Source: Deltaproteobacteria bacterium
GTDB lineage: Bacteria; Desulfobacterota; Desulfobacteria; Desulfobacterales; SURF-15
Reading direction: 5' to 3'
Length of the DNA: 64,000 nt
Assembly: GCA_019309565.1 (NCBI GenBank)
Contig: JAFDFZ010000012.1
Span: 1 to 64,000, forward strand
The stretch's first letter is position 1, and the number at the start of each line of letters is the position of its first letter. This document shows positions 57,019 to 64,000 of this stretch, piece by piece. A model generated the notes under the pieces. The model was not told where the DNA came from and did no database searches. It saw only the letters and a list, made by a program, of their open reading frames with translations. The position numbers and the translations under genes are program-made.

Positions 57019-57144
57019 CGGTCGTTTAAAAGCTACTTATGAAACGCTGAAACTTCCTTGCAACAATTCTCGGTGAAATACGGGCCGCAGGCCGGAGAGT
57101 TGCATTTTGAGCCAAGTGGCTGAGAAAGCGCTCTCTTTTTTATT

Positions 57145-57357
57145 TCAAGGACTATAGGGAATTGGCTCTCCCCACCATCCCTGCTCAATTGTTTTCCGAT
57201 AGGTTTCCTCGGAGGGCTGTTTGTACCCCCATAGACTGAATTTCAAATGATCCCAATTTCTAAACAGGGTGTTATGTTCGGCAAATTGGGTTTCCTTTGC
57301 AACCGTACAGGAAGAGAGCAAAACCACGCAAGATAGGAGAAGCACTAGATTTCTCAT
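57145..57357 (-). CDS. Small lipoprotein of unknown function
   Basis: 70 residues from the ATG at 57357 (AAGG 3 nt upstream); a longer start at 57372 is possible. The signal ends in LLSSC, a clean lipobox, giving a mature lipoprotein of about 55 residues. The Trp-rich sequence includes NWDHLKFSLWGYKQP and QGWWGEPIPYSP. No family is recognised, but the lipobox and codon pattern support a real gene. Confidence 0.6.
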   Translation of the reverse strand: MRNLVLLLSCVVLLSSCTVAKETQFAEHNTLFRNWDHLKFSLWGYKQPSEETYRKTIEQGWWGEPIPYSP

Positions 57358-57861
57358 AAACCTTATCCCCATCGCCTTTTTCTGTTTTAATTTTGTACAC
57401 TTTTTTTCTCAAAAATTCAAGTACTTTTTGATTCATCTATTGCTTCTTTGTAATCAATATAATTCAGTATTTTCCCTCTTCTTACGATGAACGGATCGGC
57501 TAGTATCACAGGCTTATTCATTTTTATCTTTTCCCTTAACCGCAAACTTGTTATGTGATATGAAACAGTGTAGAGGGGAATCAGCAATTCTCGGTGAAAG
57601 GCGTAAATCCCGATCTTTCTGGAAACCAAAATACAAAGATCTTAAAATTTGCGTTTGCACCATAAGAGGCAAGATGCTGGATGCTGGTTTCTGGATACTG
57701 GACATTAAAAGGTAACAATCCTTATTTTACCCAGCATCCAGCATCATTCCAATAAGGAGATCACAACGTCTTCTTAAAATTTTTTGCCATAAAAAATACA
57801 ATATTTATATAAGAAGCTAACAATTGCAAGATAAGAACATCTTTTCGAAAGCCATGGCCTT
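57358..57861. other. Intergenic region with palindromic and dispersed repeats
   Basis: 504 nt. It contains CAATTCTCGGTGAAA at 57585-57599, a dispersed motif also seen at 57064 and, as a variant, at 8444. A 15-bp perfect inverted repeat built of GATGCTG units lies at 57673-57687 and 57731-57745 (43-nt loop). A 34-codon minus-strand frame (57417-57521) beginning MNKPVILADPFIV is open, with a distant AAGGGA, but is too short to call. Confidence 0.4.
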
Positions 57862-58302
57862 ATGCGCACAGTCGTTCAAAGGGTAAAGGAATGCTCTGTT
57901 TCGGTTGGAAATAAGGTGGTTGGGAGAATTGGACCGGGGCTTCTGGTGTTACTAGGAGTCGGTGCCGACGACACTTCATCGGATGCTGACTATCTATCAG
58001 AGAAGATCGTTAATCTTAGAATATTTAGTGATGAACACGGTAAAATGAACCGATCGTTAATTGAGACCGGAGCCGAGATGCTCGTTGTATCTCAATTCAC
58101 CTTGCTTGGAGATTGTCGAAAAGGAAGAAGGCCTTCCTTTATTAAAGCCGCAGACCCACAGAAAGGTAAGCGTCTTTATGAATATTTTGTAGACCGGGTT
58201 CGACAAAAAGGGGTGCCTGTTAAAACCGGCCGGTTCGGAGCCTTAATGGCGGTGTCACTGATAAACGATGGCCCGGTTACGCTGATATTAGAAAGTCAAT
58301 AA
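57862..58302 (+). CDS. dtd: D-aminoacyl-tRNA deacylase
   Basis: 146 residues, full length. The DTD motifs [17 protein letters not shown] (SQFTL active region) and [11 protein letters not shown] (the cis-Pro NxGP motif) are intact. It hydrolyses D-amino acids from mischarged tRNAs, as well as Gly-tRNA-Ala, in the cytoplasm. No nearby partner is needed. It is followed 13 nt on by dacB on the same strand. Confidence 0.95.
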   Translation: MRTVVQRVKECSVSVGNKVVGRIGPGLLVLLGVGADDTSSDADYLSEKIVNLRIFSDEHGKMNRSLIETGAEMLVVSQFTLLGDCRKGRRPSFIKAADPQKGKRLYEYFVDRVRQKGVPVKTGRFGALMAVSLINDGPVTLILESQ

Positions 58303-58315
58303 TGGAAACAGCTAA

Positions 58316-59581
58316 ATGACTTTCAATAAGCGGTTTAAATATCACAACGGGAGTAACCAACCAACAAGAAAATTCCGCATATTCCTTTTAGGGCTTTCTT
58401 TTATCTTAATCTGGGCAAATCCATGGGGCCTAACACGGGCAGACACACCGCCCGCCGAAATGCTCCGAAAGCACATTACGCGCCATGATGCGGTGTTGAT
58501 TGCCAACCCTTCGGGCAAGATCATTTTCGCAGAAAATGCTGATACTCCCCTCATTCCGGCCTCTACACTGAAGATTTTCACCGCCTTTCTAGGATTCAAC
58601 ATCCTTGGTGATAAGTTTCGCTTCCCGACCCACTTCTATTTGGATGATAAAATGAATCTAAAAATCAAGGGATACGGCGATCCGCTGTTGGTGTCTGAAG
58701 TTGTGGCCGATATTGCCAGGCAATTGAGCCATCATCTGAAAACTTACAACGATCTTGTCGTTGATGATTCCTATTTTACGCGTCCATTGACAATACCCGG
58801 AATCACCTCATCTTTTGAGCCCTATGACGCCCCTAACGGCGCACTGTGTGTAAATTTCAATACCGTATATTTCATAAAAAAGAAATCGGGCAAATACGTC
58901 AGTGCGGAACCACAGACCCCGTTGCTGCCGTATGTGATAGACAAGATCAGGGCTTCTGGATTGGAAAAAGGCAGAATAATCTTCTCACAGCAAAGAAATG
59001 AGATTGTTCTGTATGCGGGACACCTGTTCCGGTACTTTCTTGAAACTGCCGGCGTACGGGGGGGCGGAAAGATACGAATCGGCAGAATCGATGTCAAAAG
59101 GGACCGCTTGGTCTATCGATACATATCCCGGTTTTCTCTCAAAGAGCTGGTGTCAAAATTAATGGAACATTCCAACAATTTTATGGCAAATCAGATACTC
59201 ATTGCAGCTGGAGCCAAAGTGAGGGGAGCCCCCGGCTCGCTGGACAAAGCGCTGAGCGTGGGTCGTTCCTTTGCAACTGAGGTGTTGAATATCAGGAATC
59301 TGAGAATTGTTGAGGGTTCGGGCATATCCAGATCCAACCGAATGTCCGCGCGCATGATGTTGAAAGTATTAAAAGCGTTTCGGCCCTACCATTACTTATT
59401 GCGCCATGAAGAAGGCGAGTTTTATAAAACAGGCACCCTGCAGGGGATCTCCACCCGTGCGGGCTATGTCGAAAGTGAAGGCGGAGGCCTGTTTCCCTAT
59501 GTTATCTTTTTAAACTCGAAGGGGAAAAGGGCAAAAAACCTTATGTCCTGGGTCCGACAAGTAATCGATCAGCTAAAATGA
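58316..59581 (+). CDS. dacB: D-alanyl-D-alanine carboxypeptidase (PBP4 / DacB family)
   Basis: 421 residues. A basic N-terminus and membrane segment (FLLGLSFILIWANPWG) serve as signal or anchor. Penicillin-binding motifs: nucleophile SxxK in PASTLKIFTAF, SxN in HSNNFMANQI, and KTG in FYKTGTLQG. It trims terminal D-Ala from peptidoglycan or acts as endopeptidase in the periplasm. It lies in the same unit as dtd and is convergent with folE2. Confidence 0.88.
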   Translation: MTFNKRFKYHNGSNQPTRKFRIFLLGLSFILIWANPWGLTRADTPPAEMLRKHITRHDAVLIANPSGKIIFAENADTPLIPASTLKIFTAFLGFNILGDKFRFPTHFYLDDKMNLKIKGYGDPLLVSEVVADIARQLSHHLKTYNDLVVDDSYFTRPLTIPGITSSFEPYDAPNGALCVNFNTVYFIKKKSGKYVSAEPQTPLLPYVIDKIRASGLEKGRIIFSQQRNEIVLYAGHLFRYFLETAGVRGGGKIRIGRIDVKRDRLVYRYISRFSLKELVSKLMEHSNNFMANQILIAAGAKVRGAPGSLDKALSVGRSFATEVLNIRNLRIVEGSGISRSNRMSARMMLKVLKAFRPYHYLLRHEEGEFYKTGTLQGISTRAGYVESEGGGLFPYVIFLNSKGKRAKNLMSWVRQVIDQLK

Positions 59582-60352
59582 CTAATCGCTTGTGATGCTG
59601 GCATACGCGCTATGGTTGTGAATTGATTCAAAATTTTCTGCACTTACCGAAAACCATGTAATGTTATCATCTGCTTGAAGCCTTTTGGCGATGTCTCTGA
59701 CAATATCTTCCACAAATTTTGGATTTGAAAACGCTCTTTCAGTAACGATCTTTTCATCCGAGCGTTTCAGTACCGAGTAAACCTCGCAGGAAGCCGCCTC
59801 TTCGACCAGTTCAATGGCATCCTCCATCCATATGAATTTTTGAAACCTTGTACTGAGACGAACCTCCCCTCGTTGATTGTGGGCACCGTATTTGCTGATC
59901 TCCTTTGAACAGGGGCAAACCGAGGTGATGGGCACGATGACTTCGGAGATGAGATCAACCTTGCCCTGAGCATCACTGGAGCCGATGATTCTACAGGTGT
60001 AATCCATCAGCCCTCTTGTTTTGCTGCTGGGAGCTTTCTTTTCAATGAAGTATGGAAATGTCACTTCAATATGTGCTGAAGCGGCATTCAAATGTGTTTT
60101 CATCTGCTCGAGAATGATTGAAAACCGCTTAAGCGAAACTTCTGGCTGGAGCAGATGAAGCATTTCAACGAACCGACTCATGTGGGTTCCCTTATATTTG
60201 TGAGGTAAATCGACATACATGTTAATGGTTGCAACAGTGTGTTGATAACCGTTTTTACGATCCAGTACCGTGATGGGGTATCTGAGGTTTTTAATTCCCA
60301 CCTTGTTGATGGGGATATTTCGATGGTCTTGCTGGTTTTGGACGTCTTTCAT
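59582..60352 (-). CDS. folE2: GTP cyclohydrolase FolE2 (type IB)
   Basis: 256 residues. FolE2 features: INKVGIKNLRYPITVLD and MSRFVEMLH near the N-terminus and CPCSKEISKYGAHNQRG with the metal-binding Cys and neighbouring residues. It converts GTP to dihydroneopterin triphosphate for folate, or for queuosine synthesis, and uses varied metals under zinc limitation. It overlaps ttcA (ATGA), making it the last gene of the greA-rpoZ-ttcA-folE2 cluster. Confidence 0.93.
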   Translation of the reverse strand: MKDVQNQQDHRNIPINKVGIKNLRYPITVLDRKNGYQHTVATINMYVDLPHKYKGTHMSRFVEMLHLLQPEVSLKRFSIILEQMKTHLNAASAHIEVTFPYFIEKKAPSSKTRGLMDYTCRIIGSSDAQGKVDLISEVIVPITSVCPCSKEISKYGAHNQRGEVRLSTRFQKFIWMEDAIELVEEAASCEVYSVLKRSDEKIVTERAFSNPKFVEDIVRDIAKRLQADDNITWFSVSAENFESIHNHSAYASITSD

Positions 60353-61083
60353 GGTTTTAACAGATATTCATATCTTACGTGGCTTAAGGCCCTGAAAATG
60401 TTGCCCTTTATTTTCCTATTGCTACTGTAAAGGCGGCTTAACAGATCTCTGATCTCCGAGCGCTTTGAAACACTGGCAGTGGGGCATGGATTGATAAACT
60501 CTGGAAACCGTCTCTCCGAGGCAAATCTCTGGATGACGCCCGCCTCTGCGTAGGCAAGCGGGCGAATAACCGTGAGCCTGTTTTGAAACATGCGCTGAGC
60601 AGGAACCATGGTGCTGATTTCTCCTGCATAACACATATTGATGAATAACGTCTCAATGATATCATCCTTGTTGTGCCCAAGTGCGATTTTGTTGCATCCA
60701 TACTCATCGGCCAATTGGAAAAGACGCTTTCTTCGAAGTCTTGAGCACAAAAAACAGGGATTTTCTTTATTTTCAGCCCCGTGCCCGATAAGACCATAGT
60801 CTGTGTATTCGACTTTTAAATCATAGCCCTTCTTTTCACAGTATGCTTCGAGGGGTTCGCTGAATCCCCCCTCAAAACCAAGGTCAATGTGCAGCGCAAT
60901 CACCTCGTAGCGGATCGGAACGTAGGCCCTTCGTTCACTCAAGATCTCCATCAAGGCAAGACTGTCCTTTCCGCCCGACAACCCCACTGCAATCCGATCT
61001 CCATCTGATATCATGTTGTACTTGTGAAGGGCCTTTCCGACCGCCCGGTTCAGCGCCTTGTATGTATAGCTGTGTTTCGGCAC
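60349..61083 (-). CDS. ttcA: tRNA 2-thiocytidine biosynthesis protein TtcA-like
   Basis: 244 residues. PP-loop motif GLSGGKDSLAL, the Fe-S ligand CFLCSRLRRK motif, and ALGHNKDDIIET are intact, with a further CxxC-like region FINPCPTAS near the C-terminus. The family thiolates C32 of tRNA or, in TtuA relatives, modifies U54, and carries a [4Fe-4S] cluster. It lies 6 nt after rpoZ. The exact target base is not certain from sequence. Confidence 0.85.
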   Translation of the reverse strand: MPKHSYTYKALNRAVGKALHKYNMISDGDRIAVGLSGGKDSLALMEILSERRAYVPIRYEVIALHIDLGFEGGFSEPLEAYCEKKGYDLKVEYTDYGLIGHGAENKENPCFLCSRLRRKRLFQLADEYGCNKIALGHNKDDIIETLFINMCYAGEISTMVPAQRMFQNRLTVIRPLAYAEAGVIQRFASERRFPEFINPCPTASVSKRSEIRDLLSRLYSSNRKIKGNIFRALSHVRYEYLLKP

Positions 61084-61089
61084 CAGGGG

Positions 61090-61323
61090 CTAAGTCTCTT
61101 TAATTTCCTTTTGTTTTTCTTCTTGTTTTTCTTCCTTTTTCTTAAGTATCACTTTGCCGGCAGCAATCTCTCTTAATGCAACAACAATATCTTCATTCTT
61201 AGGAGAACTTACAAGGTACTCAGATCCTTCACGAATCTGTCTAACCCTTTTTGCCGCCATATTTACCAGCAAGAAACGATTTGGTATTCTCTTCATACAA
61301 TCTTCAACGGTAATCCGTGCCAC
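61090..61323 (-). CDS. rpoZ: RNA polymerase omega subunit
   Basis: 77 residues starting at a GTG (61323) preceded by a perfect AGGAGG. Omega signature: ARITVEDCMKRIPNRFLLVNMAAKRVRQI, then VVALREIAAGKV. The C-terminus ends in a run of Lys/Glu. It assists polymerase assembly. Gene order with ttcA and folE2 supports co-transcription. Confidence 0.92.
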   Translation of the reverse strand: MARITVEDCMKRIPNRFLLVNMAAKRVRQIREGSEYLVSSPKNEDIVVALREIAAGKVILKKKEEKQEEKQKEIKET

Positions 61324-61499
61324 GATACCTCCTGTGATAATTGGATTTTTTGATTATTTTGGTCCATACCCCTTAAGCGGATCTATTTACCCAGACATTG
61401 CAAAGCAAACTCAAAAGGAGCGGTCATCAGGTACAGAAAAATCATGCATGCAGGCCATTTTGATATGTGATTTACGCAACTACGGTGTTTATCCTGTTT

Positions 61500-61979
61500 T
61501 CAGCAAATATCAACAAGTTCATATTCGCGTTTCCCACCGGGTGCCTTCAGAACAATCTCATCACCGGGTCTTTTCCCGAGCATTGCCTTGCCCAGGGGTG
61601 AGGAGATGGAAATTCGCCCTTTTGCGATATCCGATTCATCGGGCCCTACAAGCTGGTACTCAACTGTTTCACCCGTATCCAGATTTTCAAGCACGACCGT
61701 GGAGCCGAATGCCACATGATCCTTTGGCAGTGAATCGGTATCCACGATTTCCGCGTGGGCCAGTTTATACCCAAGCTCATTTAATCGGCTTTCAATGTAT
61801 GCCTGTCTTTCTTTGGCCGCATGGTATTCGGCGTTTTCAGAAAGATCCCCATGAGCCCGTGCCTGCTCAATGGCGCTGATAATCCGGGGTCTTTCAACGG
61901 ATTTCAATCGTTCAAGCTCTTTTCTAAGAGCTTCATAGCCCTGTCTTGTAATTGGTATTCTTTCAGCTCCCTGGTTCAT
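61500..61979 (-). CDS. greA: Transcription elongation factor GreA
   Basis: 159 residues. The N-terminal coiled coil ends with GDLSENAEYHAAKERQ, the diagnostic acidic tip that enters the polymerase secondary channel. The FKBP-like C-terminal domain has ISISSPLGKAMLGKRPGDE. It stimulates transcript cleavage in backtracked complexes. It lies in the window between asd and rpoZ, all on the minus strand. Confidence 0.95.
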   Translation of the reverse strand: MNQGAERIPITRQGYEALRKELERLKSVERPRIISAIEQARAHGDLSENAEYHAAKERQAYIESRLNELGYKLAHAEIVDTDSLPKDHVAFGSTVVLENLDTGETVEYQLVGPDESDIAKGRISISSPLGKAMLGKRPGDEIVLKAPGGKREYELVDIC

Positions 61980-62066
61980 TACTCTGTCGATTTATTCCCT
62001 GAAAAGCTCACTTTTAAAGCCACGCTTAAATTTCTTCGCCTTTTTCCTGCACGCTAAACATATGCC

Positions 62067-63022
62067 CTATAGGTATTTTCTTGCCAGAATCTCTGCAATC
62101 TGAACGGCATTGGTGGCTGCGCCCTTTCGAATATTGTCAGCCACCACCCACATGTTGATACCGTTTGTAATGGATTCGTCATCCCGGATTCTCCCATTAC
62201 CTTTACTGCAGGTTCCTTTTCCAGAAGACCTCTTACTTCCGCAGCGGAAACAGGCCGTTTGGTTTCTACATTGATCGCCTCTGAATGGCCATAAAACACC
62301 GGAACCCGCACCGTTGTAACCGTAACCCCAATCGTATCATCCTCAAAAATTTTTCTCGTCTCATTGACCATCTTCATCTCTTCTTTCGTGTAGCCGTTAT
62401 CCAGAAACACATCGATATGAGGAAGACAGTTGAAGGCTATCCGGTGCGGATAGACCCTGTTTTCCCAATTCAGAAAATTGATCATGGCGCGGGTTTGGTC
62501 AAACAGTTCATCGATTGCCTTTTTTCCCGTACCGGACACTGCCTGGTAGGTGGAAACCACGATTCGACGAATACCATAGTTCTTGTGAATCGGGTTCAAT
62601 GCGACCACCATCTGAATCGTAGAACAGTTTGGATTTGCAATGATTCCTTTCTTGGTGTACTGGGAAACAGCATGGGCGTTTACCTCTGGCACCACCAGCG
62701 GCACCTCAGGGTCCATCCGCCATTGGCTGGAGTTATCAATAACAACACATCCTTTTTCCGCTGCAGCAGGAGCGAAGTTTTTGCTTGTTGAACCACCTGC
62801 AGAAAAAAGTGCAATATCTACATCTTCAAAACACGACTCGTTGAGTTCCTCTACGGCAATCAGCTCTCCTTTAAATCGCAGTTGCCTTCCGGCGGATCGA
62901 TGAGACGCCAGAAATTTGATGCCTTTTACCGGAAATTCCCTCTCCGCAAGACAAGATATCATCTGGTTTCCCACAGCGCCAGTAGCTCCTACAACTGCAA
63001 CTGTAAATTGTTTTTCAGACAT
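62067..63022 (-). pseudogene. asd: Aspartate-semialdehyde dehydrogenase, disrupted by an out-of-frame deletion
   Basis: A normal Asd start and catalytic region are present: VAVVGATGAVGNQMI, IANPNCSTIQMV with the active-site Cys133, and YGHSEAINV. After residue 275 (PAVKV, about 62198) the family sequence that should lead to GR(I)RDDES is missing about 23 codons and the frame shifts. The remaining tail [12 protein letters not shown]...NMWVVADN is then intact in another frame, ending at a TAG (62067-62069). So the reading frame as sequenced gives a wrong C-terminus. It is either a real mutation or an assembly/sequencing error; because asd is needed for lysine and diaminopimelate, error is quite possible. 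AGAAGGAAGG precedes the ATG. Confidence 0.85.
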
Positions 63023-63094
63023 CGTAAACCTTCCTTCTCATATAACATTTTTTCAATTGAAACTGCTGTCTGAATCGACCGATTGAAATGTATC

Positions 63095-63880
63095 CTAAAT
63101 CGGACTTTTTCGATGCTCGTCTGTTTTTCGGGCATCGGCTTTCTTTCGCTTCAACTTCCTGTATCTCAACAGAAAATTGAAGGGACCCGATACAACATAG
63201 GAAAGACTTAAAAGAAAGAGTGCTATTGCCGGCTGTGCGGCAATAAAAATCAATATCAGCAGTACCGACACCAGAACATTGAAATTCATCTTTTTGAATA
63301 ATTCGGGCTTCTTGAAACTATTGTATTTTATGGAACTCACCATCAAGAACGAAAGGATGTAAAGTTCGATCAGTATATAGATCTTGTTTGCGGAACTTCC
63401 TAGACCCATACGGTGACACAGCAAAACCGTTGTTGCAACCATCCCGGCTGCCGCGGGAATGGGAAGCCCAACGAAGTGATCATTTGATACCGAGGCGGCC
63501 TGAGTATTGAACCGCGCCAGCCGCAGTGCACCGCATGCCATAAAAAGAAATGAAGCCAGCCAGCCAAGTCTGCCAAGGGGCTGCAAAACCCACAAATACA
63601 TCATCAACCCCGGGGCAAGGCCAAAGGAGACTAGATCGGCCAGCGAGTCGTATTCAACCCCGAAGCGGCTTGTAGTGTTGGTTGCGCGGGCAATTTTACC
63701 ATCCAGCGCATCGAAAAGAAAGGCTATCAACACCGCGATGGCCGCGGTCACAAAATTGCCGTTAATCGAAGAGATGACAGCATAAAATCCAAAAAAAATA
63801 TTCAACGATGTAAATAGATTCGGGAGTATGTATATACCCCTGGGTAGTCCGTCATGTTTCACTCTATAATTTTTTTTCAT
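63095..63880 (-). CDS. pssA: CDP-diacylglycerol-serine O-phosphatidyltransferase
   Basis: 261 residues, about seven or eight hydrophobic segments. The CDP-alcohol phosphotransferase motif [26 protein letters not shown] is intact (Asp-Gly...Ala-Arg...Gly...Asp...Asp). It makes phosphatidylserine from CDP-diacylglycerol and serine at the inner membrane. Its ATG overlaps the upstream psd stop by ATGA, so the two are coupled. Confidence 0.92.
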   Translation of the reverse strand: MKKNYRVKHDGLPRGIYILPNLFTSLNIFFGFYAVISSINGNFVTAAIAVLIAFLFDALDGKIARATNTTSRFGVEYDSLADLVSFGLAPGLMMYLWVLQPLGRLGWLASFLFMACGALRLARFNTQAASVSNDHFVGLPIPAAAGMVATTVLLCHRMGLGSSANKIYILIELYILSFLMVSSIKYNSFKKPELFKKMNFNVLVSVLLILIFIAAQPAIALFLLSLSYVVSGPFNFLLRYRKLKRKKADARKTDEHRKSPI

Positions 63881-64000
63881 CTCAAGTATCCTAAAATAGA
63901 GGTTCCCGCTTTAACACGGCTGCCTACCGAGACATTAACATCGATATCCATCGGCAAATAGACATCGACACGAGATCCAAAACAGATCATTCCAAAGCGC
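63877..64000 (-). CDS. psd: Phosphatidylserine decarboxylase, C-terminal fragment
   Basis: Only the last 40 or so residues are in the window; the gene extends past the right edge. It reads [16 protein letters not shown], containing the Gly-Ser autocleavage site region (FGS), followed by a typical lipoyl-like ending [15 protein letters not shown]. It converts phosphatidylserine to phosphatidylethanolamine. The stop overlaps the pssA start. Confidence 0.8.
   Translation of the reverse strand, partial: RFGMICFGSRVDVYLPMDIDVNVSVGSRVKAGTSILGYLR

Noticed and set aside
57417-57521. 34-residue minus-strand frame beginning MNKPVILADPFIV
   Set aside because: Too short, with a poor and distant ribosome-binding site and no recognised relative, although it could be real.

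Overview
The window looks like a chromosomal segment of a strictly anaerobic, Gram-negative bacterium, most probably a member of the Desulfobacterota (Desulfobacterales-like). The reasons are a soluble HdrA/HdrB/HdrC/MvhD electron-transfer operon joined to a GlcD/GlcF-type dehydrogenase, an oversized HdrA fused to an NfnB/GltD-like module, a LivKHMGF importer next to an acyl-CoA ligase, FolE2, YcaO, and lipid A-type envelope genes (MltA, SLT, SPOR, YqgE). No sulfate-reduction gene (dsr, apr, sat) lies in the window, so sulfate respiration is inferred from taxonomy only. Base composition is moderate and most intergenic gaps are AT-rich.

Layout. 1-1000: a decayed REP-associated tyrosine transposase flanked by 23-bp inverted repeats. 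1204-7713 (+): a branched-chain amino acid/carboxylate ABC importer (livKHMGF-like) followed by an AMP-forming acyl-CoA ligase, with a strong hairpin between the binding-protein and permease genes. 7785-9825: nitroreductase (-) and MltA (+, clear sigma-70 promoter). 10000-18183 (-): hdrC-hdrB-hdrA(L)-mvhD-glcF-like-glcD-like, a candidate flavin-based bifurcating/confurcating dehydrogenase. 18424-24203 (-): TPR-class III nucleotidyl cyclase, a small membrane protein, SLT lytic transglycosylase, SPOR protein and secreted TPR protein. 24905-27508 (+): class III aminotransferase and MFS transporter. 27480-29680 (-): small unknown, YceD/DUF177 and MreB. 30133-34201: MBL hydrolase (+), then (-) an exported YqgE-like protein, an LCAT-like lipase, a small unknown and a lipoprotein. 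34352-37572 (+): RlmD, a truncated UroD-family gene and a LOG/TIGR00725-like protein.

37561-48340 (-) is a long housekeeping block read leftward: hisB, a lipoprotein, hisA, dnaG, rpoD, a CAU-anticodon tRNA, nif3-like, a zinc-ribbon coiled-coil protein, rnpB (RNase P RNA), an HPr-domain protein and ispD. It is followed on the right by tRNA-Ala(CGC), a YcaO-TPR protein (+), a dynamin-like GTPase (-), a tiny Cys-rich protein (+), a second YqgE (-), a TTAA-flanked MITE-like palindromic element, cutA, a CC-motif HesB-like protein, glycerate kinase (+), a small lipoprotein (-), dtd and dacB (+). The right end (-) carries psd (partial), pssA, asd (disrupted), greA, rpoZ, ttcA and folE2.

How the genes fit together: the Liv importer and ligase would take up and CoA-activate a carboxylic acid or import amino acids. 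The Hdr operon would oxidise a 2-hydroxy acid and pass electrons through HdrB/C and the MvhD-HdrA flavin centre to NAD(P) and/or ferredoxin or a disulfide acceptor. The remaining genes are envelope growth (MreB, MltA, SLT, SPOR, DacB) and information-processing functions. The most notable observations are the Hdr-GlcDF operon, an out-of-frame internal deletion in asd, an over-extended reading frame of the HPr-domain gene that runs into rnpB, and two decayed mobile elements.
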